Position numbers and translations under genes: made by a program. From Onthophagus taurus (lineage: Eukaryota; Arthropoda; Insecta; Coleoptera; Scarabaeidae), in the NCBI RefSeq assembly GCF_036711975.1, contig NC_091972.1, forward strand, positions 33,237,001-33,301,000: a stretch of DNA of 64,000 nucleotides, read 5' to 3'. Below the pieces are notes generated by a model that was not told the origin of the DNA, did no database searches, and worked only from the letters and a program-made list of their open reading frames with translations. The stretch's first letter is position 1, and every line of letters starts with the position of its first letter. This document shows, piece after piece, positions 36,701 to 45,585 of this stretch.

Positions 36701-38086
36701 ACAACGCGTTGTAGGTAAAAAAATTCGGACAATATCCGAATTCGGATATTGCGAGTAATATATACACTGCAATACAAAACAAAATACATCATGTAGGTAC
36801 GAACAAGAACTAATGGCTTATTTTTGTAAGATTGGTGTTTTCTCCTAATAATCTACTTACTTCACTGCAAGCCACATTTCGCGTATTATATATTAATGTC
36901 GATACTGCAACCAATGTTTTTATAAATAATTGTGATTTATCATTCCTTCAAGAATCATTACCTATTCTAAACATTTTTCTCTCCGATGCATTTGTGCCGC
37001 GCATCATTTGCATCAATAATAATAATGTAAAGATTAACCAAAAATAAGCAGTTTAGGCAACTAGAGAAACCACAACAATAAATTGATATAATATTAATCC
37101 CTGAGCCTCGGCCGTAAGCGACCTCAGCTTAATCAGCTATGATCGTACACTTCTTATAATGAAAGCCAAGACGCCTCAACATGATGACCAGACTCATTGT
37201 CAGCTAGATATAATATACGAGATGTGCAAAATTATTTGGATAATTTGTTTGTAAACTGTCGGATTGGACTAACCGTGTAATACGATGTCTATTTGCACAA
37301 ATCATTTAATTTTTCATATCTACCATCTTGAGAATATTATAAGGGAATATGCTGGAAATATATCTCCAGCAATGTTAAGAAACGAAATGAATAGCCGAAG
37401 CATTGTGCGCATTGAGAAAGGAGCATAAAACGTTAACCTAATTTGATGTGAAATTGCGAATTTGAAAAATTATGTTGAATAGCTTAATAGCAAGATAAAT
37501 TATGTTTGGATTCATTTTATAAGATTTCCCAACATTAAGAACATCTGAAATCACGTTGGCGATAGCAAATAGAAATTACCACTTAAAATTAGACTATCTA
37601 AAATACTTTAAAGTATAAAGATAAATTATATAACGTGAAACAACTATGTTTTTTAGTAATTGATATTTTTTTTACATTGACGTAACGATACTGACGTAAA
37701 TAACTATGATACTTACAAAAACGTTATCTATCGTTATTTTGATGGATGAGCCATACATATAGTTAACTACTTGGTTTGCTGCTTCGGCATTTATTTCTGA
37801 TAATTTAATCGTTGGTTGTTGATATTCTTTAAAGTCCCCTGTTAATAATGTTTTCATAAATTCTGAACAAGCAGCAAGCACAACTTTGTGCGCATGTATT
37901 TTGACATCATCCACTACCAAAGTTATGTCGCATAATTTACTACTGAAAGCGGTGATAAAAAAATTTTATTTACTTATTTGAATTACAGGCTAATTCTTTC
38001 ATTAACACTTACTCTCTCATTGCAGACAACCTTTGAAATATTTCAACTATGACCTCTTGTTTTTTATATATCTTTTGTGTTTCCAT
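24747..38086 (-). CDS. BTB-BACK-Kelch protein, KLHL-type, gene 2 (seven exons, 554 aa)
   Basis: Exons on the minus strand: 38086-38013, 37942-37717, 29314-29139, 26232-25883, 25735-25344, 25254-25146, 25084-24747. All borders are GT-AG with matching phases, and the 1,665-nt sum is open. Domain order is as in gene 1: METQKIYKKQEVIVEIFQ, then the BTB domain (SKLCDITLVVDDVKIHAHK), exon 3 (ECEQFLMKSLNISNALLI), the BACK domain (ELIELLSKDSLLIKAESQVFE), and Kelch blades (NFIYAIGGTDGNQ across the exon 5/6 junction; GLLYVFGDLNN). Predicted role is a Cullin-3 adaptor. By eye, the BTB exon differs from gene 1 at 3 of 75 residues, exon 3 at about 14 of 58, and the Kelch exons at roughly a quarter. Intron 2 (8.4 kb) carries a P element, MITEs, a small LTR and a LINE. 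Confidence 0.87.
26810..26944. mobile_element. 135-bp palindromic MITE
   Basis: acttttgtaacaaaatgata and its inverted partner, ending at about 26944, bracket a short core. The matching LINE relic in gene 1 (near 16110) lacks it. The exact duplication is unclear. Confidence 0.65.
27564..28047. mobile_element. 484-bp TA-inserting MITE
   Basis: Ends CACTGAGGGAAATTATTCTT and AAGAATATATTTCCCTCAGTG, with TA at 27562-27563 and 28048-28049. No transposase. It splits LINE relic A and is absent from the gene 1 copy. Confidence 0.85.
29682..29881. repeat. Small solo LTR (200 bp)
   Basis: Begins TGTTAGAATAAT and ends AACCCCAATA, flanked by the 5-bp duplication agtac (29677-29681, 29882-29886). Contains aataaa. 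The terminal TA in place of CA would be one mutation. The gene 1 intron lacks it. Confidence 0.55.
29887..30195 (+). pseudogene. LINE relic B, endonuclease part (gene 2 intron 2)
   Basis: The frame 29907-30191 reads MCGDFNTKMGMKSNPTETLV, FGYGRNKCDQTLLRFSLKND, KRWTWQNPDGNTKNEIDY: the core of an APE-type LINE endonuclease. Cut by the P element at 30204 and resumed after 34084. Confidence 0.85.
30204..34075 (+). mobile_element. P-element superfamily transposon (3,872 bp)
   Basis: Perfect 8-bp duplication gttcccac (30196-30203, 34076-34083) and imperfect 23-bp ends (CAGGGTGTATAAAAGAGAGG and the complement of the right end). An internal inverted gtgggggtaaaaggcct lies near 30293 and 33995. The 8-bp duplication and THAP-type transposase define the superfamily. 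It is absent from gene 1 intron 2. Confidence 0.93.
30390..33861 (+). pseudogene. P-element/THAP9-like transposase, multi-exon, decayed
   Basis: Exon 1 (30390 to about 30611) is a THAP zinc finger (MVNKCFVPNC, LPQWAKAIPRADKKF, VCEKHFQQND) ending at a gt donor. A second exon starts after 30810 (VPLKKRRLSDGAVPSIFPNCP). Later pieces: 31503-31859 (RYTEDWLLLCLILYIRNSAVYRFL), 32003 on (DHALVLMFSALGDRYTQPVAV, VNAVVCDGATPNRRMW, NVQHLFKCIRNRL), 32842-33044 (NINENITWLDRWESNLINGQ), and the C-terminal exon from about 33097 (RFFGSIRQAGGCNDYPTLAT...) to 33861. Damage includes a stop near 30967, frameshifts near 31145 and 31860-31990, and loss of the acidic residue expected before the VRKSLN motif. Confidence 0.88.
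34084..35660 (+). pseudogene. LINE relic B, RT part (gene 2 intron 2)
   Basis: Continues 29887-30195 after the P element. 35310-35560 carries the polymerase tail corresponding to 21000-21235 (AQRKMEMLGVSFRDRMTNEDVKR in shifting frames). A 251-bp MITE interrupts it. Confidence 0.7.
34273..34523. mobile_element. 251-bp Mutator-like MITE
   Basis: Inverted ends CAAGGTTTATATATAAGAGG and complement, with a perfect 9-bp duplication ccttggtag (34264-34272, 34524-34532). It shares the CAAGG start and 9-bp duplication with the level-2 element at 8414. Confidence 0.88.
35660..36770. mobile_element. Unclassified insertion with a zinc-finger fragment and repeated CAACGCGTTG
   Basis: This stretch is missing from the matching intron of gene 1 (near 21330-21530). 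Its left end (gttgtgggcaccaaaaagta) recurs inverted near 36490-36575 (tactttttggtgtccacaac). 35680-35790 reads PPKVSCFVCAELFHLGCASV, PLCHICATKK, a C-C-H-C-C-C pattern like a PHD finger. 36442-36715 holds about eight variants of cacaacgcgttgtg. Confidence 0.5.
36730..36751. repeat. 22-bp perfect palindrome
   Basis: caatatccgaa followed directly by ttcggatattg, each the exact complement of the other with no spacer. Confidence 0.85.
36770..37716. other. Intron 2 remainder of Kelch gene 2
   Basis: Aligns in patches to 21530-22224 of gene 1. No gene or element recognised. Confidence 0.55.
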
Positions 38087-38374
38087 GTTGTTACTCCAAG
38101 TTAACAAATATACCACATACACATTTGATAACAGTATTCTCGTGATCGCTATGAACTAACTGCCAATCAAATTAAATTAAGTTTTATCTAATATATATTT
38201 ATCTCCTAGTGCTAGAGCTACACAGCTGGTTGATTAGTAACTTTTTTTAAGTCTATTAAAAACATCTATCATATCTTTTAAAGATAACTTATCTTGTTGC
38301 TCCTTGCAAATTGGGGGAATCCCCACGAGTATTCAATATTAATCGGGATAGTTTCTCTCATATTTTATCACTCT

Positions 38375-39337
38375 ATAACGAAGTTATATATTTCCATTTA
38401 AAACCGTCCTAAGTGTCTCCCGGGTTCCAAAAATCAAAAAAAAAATTGTATTACTGTTATAAAAAAAGTTATTACGCATCCTAATTATTAATTAGCACCA
38501 TTCCTATTGGTCATCCACCAAATATACCACTGGCCAGGATGGTCTAGGATACTGCCGACCTGCTGAAGAGGTTTTCCGTGTTTAAATGTAACAATCAGAA
38601 GCCGAATTTGCTTTCTATATTTTTCTGTTTTATTGCACACTTAAATGAAATGTTTGCATTGTATAAATAATTTTTCCATTAATTTTTGATATCACAGATC
38701 TGCAAGATTTTGCACTGCAAACAGCCCTATTTTTGCAGATCTGTGTAATTTATTGTTTATAATTAGCGCAGCCGTCTTCCACCCTAAGAAAACAAGTCGT
38801 CCCAAAAAGATATAAATAGCAGGCGAAAATTGTTGTCAAGCCTCAGTTTTAGTCTCAACTTTCTTGCGAGAGTCTTCTGTATAATTGAGTTTTCCAAAAG
38901 TTTCCGAGAATTATGTCCGATAGTTTTCTTCAGAGAATATTTCGTTTTAAAGGCAGTAAATCCTTTACCGAAATAATCCGATATTTCCAGATGATCATTA
39001 ATATCGTCTTTACTTAACCGTCTTCATTAATACCGATCATTAGATAATTACCGAATATATTTTGATTTATAATCAGTTTTCTTTTGAGATTAAATTTTAT
39101 TAATAAAAAAAGAAAATATATCAGTGAAGCTTTTCTTAAAATTGTTTCTTTCAATACCTTTTTTTTATTTATTAATTTCTGTGTCCCTTTTTACCCTTTA
39201 TTTTTTAGGAAGCGAAAGTTCCTTACCTCTCCAAACGTAAAGTGGCGTCCAAGCTTTCCGTTAAGGTTTTTTTTTAATCAAGTTCATTAAGAGCAAAGAC
39301 ATGCCTTCCCAAATCAAAACAGGAAGGAACATCATAA
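38375..39337 (+). repeat. LTR relic in the spacer between Kelch genes 2 and 3
   Basis: Begins taacgaagttata. It keeps the ttggtcatccacc block (near 38510), a TATA box (tataaata, near 38812) and the terminal block gtggcgtccaagc... near 39242, colinear with the intact LTR at 2871-5051. It is shorter and lacks the hairpin array. Confidence 0.6.
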
Positions 39338-39659
39338 GGTATTGAAAATGAAGACATGATTTTTTTTGAGGATGAACAGTAACAATTAATCTTTACTTTA
39401 TTGAAAATTACAAATGTTTACGATTTTTCGTTTTGTCAATAAAAATTCGCAGTCAACCTAATTCAAAATCGTTAATATTTTAACGTTATACTTAAAAAAA
39501 ATGTATTAAAAAGAAAATATTGAAAATTAAAAGTTTTTACAATTTTGCGTTTTGTCGATAAAAATTCGCAGTCAACTTAAAATACAAAAGGTTTTGTTCC
39601 TAATGTAAAATCTACAATATATTCCTATTATATTCCGTTGCCACTTCCTTTCATAATTT

Positions 39660-42600
39660 GCGAAGCAACTATTAATGTAGCCTCATAAATTGTTTTAGTT
39701 AAGGAGATACTTGATTTAATTAGGTCTTTGTTCCAAGTTTTTGTTGTTGTTCGTTCCACCAATCTGTATATAAAAGTAAAAAATTGATCACTTAAGTTAA
39801 CTAAAATCTATTGGTAACGATAAAGTGCGTTATTTTATTTGGTAGGACATACCGCATATATAAAATTGTCTAAAACGCATAAAGCAACGAATTTTCTTCC
39901 AACATTCATAGGCATAATACTTGTTTCGAAAATGATTCGAAATGAACGCGTGTGAAGTTGGCCACAGATTTCAACCATAGATTTTAAACTGAAAAAAATG
40001 CGTGATCGGGGTATTCAATCGATCTAATTTCAACGGCATCGTATTCATGGTTGCCTCTTGTTTCAGATTCGAAAAGAAAATTTACCTAACCATTTCTTAT
40101 TTTCCGAGAAAATCGATTTTCTTCAAACTTTCGCAAAATTCGGCTCGTTCGGGGTTCTTAATCGATTTAATTTCAACGGCATCGTATTCCTGGTGGCCTC
40201 TTGCTTCAGATTCGAAAAGAAAATTTTCCTAACCATTTCCTATATTCCGGAAAAATTAATTTTCTTCAAAGATAAGCAAATGTCGGGCTGTTCGGGGTTT
40301 CTAATCGATCCCATTTCAACGGCATCACATTCCTGGTCGCTTCTTGCTGCAGATTCGAAAAGAACATTTTCTAACCATTCCTTATATGCCGAGAAAATCG
40401 ATTTTCTTCAAACATTCGCAAATTTCGGCCGATTCGGTTCGGGGTTTCTAATCGATCTCATTTCAACGGCATCGTATTCCTGGTCGCCTCTTGCTTTAAA
40501 TTGGAACAGAAAATGTTCCTAATCATTTCCTATTTTCCGGAAAAACCGATATTCTTCAAACATTCGCAAATTTTGGCTTGTTCGGGGTTTGTAATTGATC
40601 TAATTTCAACGGCATTATATTCCTCGTCGCTTCTTGCATCAGAATGAAACAGAAAATTTTCCTAACCATTTCTTATATTCCGGGAAAATAATTTTTCTTC
40701 AAACAATCGCAAATTTCGGCCTGTTCGGGGTTTCTAATTGATCTAATTTCAACGACATCGTATTCCTGATCGCCTCTTGCTCTAAATTAGAACAGAAAAT
40801 GTTCCTAATCATTTCCTATTTTCCGGAAAACCCGATTTTCTTCAAACATTCGCAAATTTCGGCCTGTTCGGGGTGTCTAATCGATCTAATTTCAACGGCA
40901 TCGTATTCCTGGTGCCCTTTTACTTCAGCATCAAAAAGAAAATTTTCCTAACCATTTCTTATATTCCTGGAAAATCGTTTTTCTTCAAAGAATTGCAAAT
41001 TTTGGCCTGTTCGGGGTTTCTAATCGATCTAATTTCAACGGTATCGTATTCCTGGTGGCCTTTTACTTCAGATGCAAAAAGGAAATGTTCCTAACCATTT
41101 CCTATTTTCCGGAAAAACCGATTTTCTTCAAACATTCGCAAATATCGGCCTGTTCGGGGTTTCTAATCGATTTTATTTCAACGGCATCGTATTTCTGGTC
41201 GCCTCTTGCTTCAGATTTGAAAATAAAATTTTTCTGACCATTTCTAACCCAATTGTTTGAAGAAAAACGATTTTCCAGGAATATAAGAAATGGTTAGGAA
41301 AATTTTCTTTTTGAATCTGAAGTAAAAGTGCACCAGGAATACGATGCCGTTGAAATTAGATCGATTAAAAACCCCGAACGAGCCGAATTTTGCGAAAGTT
41401 TGAAGAAAATCGATTTTCCCGGAAAATAAAAAATGGTTAAGAAAATTTTCTTTTCGAATCTGAAGCAAGAGGCCACCAGGAATACGATGCCGTTGAAATT
41501 AGATCGATTAAAAACCCCGAACGAGCCGAATTTTGCGAAAGATTGAAGAAAATCGATTTTCCTGGAAAATAAGAAATGGTTAGGAAAATTTTCTTTTCGA
41601 ATCTGAAGCAAGAGGCCACCAGGAATACGATGCCGTTGAAATTAGATCAATTAAAAACCCCGAACGAGCCGAATTTTGCGAAAGTTTGAAGAAAATCGAT
41701 TTTCCCGGAAAATAAGAAATGGTTAGGAAAATTTTCTTTTCGAATCTGAAGCAAGAGGCCATCACGAATACGATGCCGTTGAAATTAGATCGATTACAAA
41801 CCCCGAACGAGCCGAATTTTGCGAAAGATTGAAGAAAATCGATTTTCCCAGAAAATAAGAAATGGTTAGGAAAATTTTCTTTTCGAATCTGAAGCAAGAG
41901 GCCACCAGGAATACGATGCCGTTGAAATTAGATCGATTAAAAACCCCGAACGAGCCGAATTTTGCGAAAGATTGAAGAAAATCGATTTTCCTGGAAAATA
42001 AGAAATGGTTAGGAAAATTTTCTTTTCGAATCTGAAGCAAGAGGCCACCAGGAATACGATGCCGTTGAAATTAGATCAATTAAAAACCCCGAACGAGCCG
42101 AATTTTGCGAAAGTTTGAAGAAAATCGATTTTCCCGGAAAATAAGAAATGGTTAGGAAAATTTTCTTTTCGAATCTGAAGCAAGAGGCCATCACGAATAC
42201 GATGCCGTTGAAATTAGATCGATTACAAACCCCGAACGAGCCGAATTTTGCGAAAGATTGAAGAAAATCGATTTTCCCAGAAAATAAGAAATGGTTAGGA
42301 AAATTTTCTTTTCGAATCTGAAGCAAGAGGCCACCAGGAATACGATGCCGTTGAAATTAGATCGATTAAAAACCCCGAACGAGCCGAATTTTGCGAAAGA
42401 TTGAAGAAAATCGATTTTCCTGGAAAATAAGAAATGGTTAGGAAAATTTTCTTTTCGAATCTGAAGCAAGAGGCCACCAGGAATACGATGCCGTTGAAAT
42501 TAGATCAATTAAAAACCCCGAACGAGCCGAATTTTGCGAAAGTTTGAAGAAAATCGATTTTCCCGGAAAATAAAAAATGGTTAAGAAAATTTTCTTTTCG

Positions 42601-43828
42601 AATCTGAAGCAAGAGGCCACCAGGAATACGATGCCGTTGAAATTAGATCGATTAAAAACCCCGAACGAGCCGAATTTTGCGAAAGATTGAAGAAAATCGA
42701 TTTTCCCGGAAAATAAGAAATGGTTAGGAAAATTTTCTTTTCGAATCTGAAGCAAGAGGCCACCAGGAATACGATGCCGTTGAAATTAGATCAATTAAAA
42801 ACCCCGAACGAGCCGAATTTTGCGAAAGTTTGAAGAAAATCGATTTTCCCGGAAAATAAGAAATGGTTAGGAAAATTTTCTTTTCGAATCTGAAGCAAGA
42901 GGCCATCACGAATACGATGCCGTTGAAATTAGATCGATTACAAACCCCGAACGAGCCGAATTTTGCGAAAGATTGAAGAAAATCGATTTTCCCAGAAAAT
43001 AAGAAATGGTTAGGAAAATTTTCTTTTCGAATCTGAAACAAGAGGCGACCATGAATACGATGCTGTTAAAATTAGATCGATTGAATACCCCGATCACGCA
43101 TTTTTTTCAGTTTAAAATCTATGGCTGAAATCTATGGCTAACTTCACACGCGTTCGAAATGATCACCTCTTCAAATGACGTTTTAAGGTTTCCTAACGTT
43201 TTGTGATCAAATAATATTCCTGTGATTAAGTCGTATTTTGCAATTATAATGTTACTTCCTGAGTATATTTTATAAACCACATACAGTACGTCTTTTATAT
43301 AACTAAAGGAAATTTGGTCAAGAGATTCAGTTATGGTAGGCATTTTGTGCCAGGTATCTGTTTTAAAGTTAAAATATTCCACAAAAAAAAAAAGAATAAT
43401 ATATCGTGTAAGATAAGAGCAAAACTTCTGTCTACCCTTAATATATAATTATTAATTAACATAGGAAAAAAAACATATAATGATCTTGTGGTGATTTGCC
43501 CATAACCAGCAACACATTTCCGTCTTTCCGAGGTTTTGCTTCTAACGTAAATTGCGATTGAACTTTATTAATAAGCTCATGATTGTTCTTAATTAATTCA
43601 TTTTGAAGCAGACAATTATTCAAATAGATTCTTGGTATCAAACTCATTCGAATACATCCTATTATATTAGCAATATAAACTTTTCTTCTTTTTTGATCGT
43701 GTTTTATCCAAGAAATTGCACATTCAAATACTTGACTTTCTGCTTTAATTGATAATGAATCTTTGCTTAATAGCTCGATTAATTCTTCAATTTCTAATTC
43801 CATAAATTTGCCGGAGTTCATTATGTGA
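39660..43828 (-). pseudogene. BTB-BACK-Kelch gene 3, broken
   Basis: The BACK exon (43828 to about 43479: NSGKFMELEIEELIELLSKD, VFECAISWIKHDQKRRKVY) is open. Its donor GT has become AT (about 43477-43478), and the acceptor of the next exon is replaced by an A/T run near 43383. Kelch exon 5 is cut by a 3.2-kb foldback insertion (39946-43153). Its end is at 39849-39925. Exons 6 and 7 are fused by a deletion (39745). No BTB exon lies upstream before unrelated repeats begin at 44040. It cannot make a full protein. Confidence 0.85.
39946..43153. mobile_element. 3.2-kb foldback element made of two head-to-head 143-bp satellite arrays
   Basis: Ends ACGCGTGTGAAGTT and complement, with a perfect 9-bp duplication tcgaaatga (39937-39945, 43154-43162) in Kelch exon 5 of gene 3. 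The left half (to about 41245) has about nine diverged 143-bp units in one direction. The right half has about thirteen very similar units in the other, grouped in threes (429-bp period). The many 60-105-aa open frames here are repeats of one sequence, not genes. Confidence 0.9.
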
Positions 43829-43859
43829 CTTTAATTAAATATGTTAAAGATGTTAGTAT

Positions 43860-44039
43860 ACATGGTGATGTAAAACTCTTTCTCTAGTTGAACGTGAATA
43901 AAACAAAGATATAATTTTGCAACTGACATTATTAACAGCAGGAGTTACTGGGGAGACAATATAGACACCGACCACTACTTGACAATTGCTTTAATAACAG
44001 AAGTAATGTGATGGGGATAGTCGCCGATTAGTATTGACC
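43860..44039 (+). pseudogene. LINE relic A fragment upstream of the gene 3 BACK exon
   Basis: Matches 15700-15800 and 26290-26400 (ggagacaatatagac...). It marks the upstream end of the third duplicated unit. Confidence 0.55.
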
Positions 44040-44540
44040 TAGAAGACTCGACTATTCATATGCGTCTTCTTTCGATATACTCCCAGTTCCATACCCCCAT
44101 CTGTCTTCCTAGTTACCAACACATCCAGGAATGGCTACTGTTTTACAGTTTCTGTTTCCATGGTAAATTTTATCATGGAGTGCTGTGAATTGAGGTGGTC
44201 TAAAAATTCCTGGAGTTGTTCTTTTCCATGTTGCCAGATCACGAATGTCATCGACGTAACGGAGCCATAGCTTCGGTTTCCACGGACTCTTTTTTAACGC
44301 TTCCTCTTCAAACATCTTCATATAAAAATTCGCATTGCTCGTAGAATTCTCCCATCCAGGTAAAATATGTCGACGATAGGAAGTACTCCACTACTCCTGG
44401 GACGTACTTGGGCAAACCCTCCGGGATGAGTTTCTGGCGACCATCCACGGCATCTTTGACTGGTGACTTACCAGGATATCCTGAGGACTTCATCTCTACC
44501 AATATGGTAAAATAAATTTTCCTTAAGGAACATTTCATTC
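44040..44540 (-). pseudogene. Penelope-like element reverse transcriptase fragment
   Basis: On the minus strand, SSTYFTWMGEFYEQCE (44350) is followed, after a small deletion, by MKMFEEEALKKSPWKPKLWLRYVDD (from 44321). In a second frame come EFLDHLNSQHSMIKFTMETETVK and PFLDVLVTRKTDGG. YVDD and the PFLD block are Penelope RT features. Frameshifted, with no complete ends. Confidence 0.8.
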
Positions 44541-44690
44541 ATCCATAGTACCCTACCTTCATTTGTAAGAAATTTTAAAAATAAAGGTAATGAATTATTA
44601 AAATTAAGTATTTTAAAAAATATATAAATTTTAAGTAAATTTCATTTAGAAATATATTCAAAATATTCAGCAAATATTTTAATTAAGAAA
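44541..44690. other. AT-rich spacer
   Basis: Nothing recognised. Confidence 0.4.
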
Positions 44691-44929
44691 TTATTTCATG
44701 AAAAATAAACTTTTTATGAAATCCGCTCGTCTTTCCAACCAATAAGATGGCGGGCGATTAAAGACTAAGGTTTGTTTCAGCCATGTTTCAACCAGTTTCA
44801 ACCCAAGTTTCAACCACACTTTTGACTGCCAATTGACGGTCACATACCTACGCAGTTGAAAAGTACTATTCCGACCGAACCCTGGACTGATCCGCGACGT
44901 TTCGTCAAGCGTTCCAATGACCGTCGTAC

Positions 44930-45119
44930 AAGTTTTTTCTTTCCAAAGGCAGACTTCATTTGCTGTTATCGCTGTATCATTTAGGTATTTATTGATAAAA
45001 TCCTTTTTTAAACGGTTTATTTCTCTTTTTAGTTGCTGACTAAGATTATTCAATTTTGTTTTGTCTAGGAGTGCTCTAATTTGCTGCCATCTTCTTCTAA
45101 GTTTTTTTTGTTCAAACAT
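44930..45119 (-). pseudogene. Jockey-like LINE linker fragment
   Basis: KKLRRRWQQIRALLDKTKLN, LKREINRLKKDFINKYLNDT, ANEVCLWK matches the basic region between endonuclease and RT. The same region of a relative is at 62093-62220. The reading downstream (44691-44930) is a different, unrecognised sequence in the same open frame. Confidence 0.65.
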
Positions 45120-45580
45120 TAGTCATCTAATTTCTTTTGGATAGTTATTACCTGCTATTTCTTCATTAAGTTCTTGTCATTAAATCTTCGAAGCAAAACT
45201 TACCTAGTCCGTATGTTTATTGACTAAAATAGAGTTAGCTAGTTGCTGAACGACGTTTTGAGTGAGAATTAAAATAATTGAAAAGTGATCTGAGTCCATA
45301 TTCACCGCTTTTTTCCCAGGATTCTAACCAGGTCTTAGCAATTCAATTGCCTTCTTCAAAAATACAACTTTTGCGATTTGCTTGCCTATTCAGATTTCTA
45401 TTTCAAAATGCCCGATTTTTTGTCATATCTTTGTTATCTTTCGATAGGCAAATACATTTTAAAAAAAAGTTAAAATTAGCGAAAAAAAATTTGTTATGCT
45501 TTTATAACATGACGAATACGAAGAATAAGTAAGAAACATACCTTTCCTGGGCGCCAAATCTTAGGCGTCTCTACATGGTA
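45120..45580. other. Spacer without recognised features
   Basis: The only open frame (45278-45532) is low-complexity and has no family resemblance. Confidence 0.4.
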
Positions 45581-45585
45581 GAGAC

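Noticed and set aside
41244-43097. Many 60-105-aa frames with near-identical sequence (FSGKIDFLQSFAKFGSFGV...)
   Set aside because: They repeat every 143 or 429 bases with the satellite unit and shift frame between units. This is a by-product of the repeat.
39946-43153. CRISPR-like regular repeats
   Set aside because: Units are contiguous 143-bp satellites with no unique spacers, in an animal genome.
45278-45532. 84-aa open frame
   Set aside because: Low-complexity, no family resemblance, no start or splice context.
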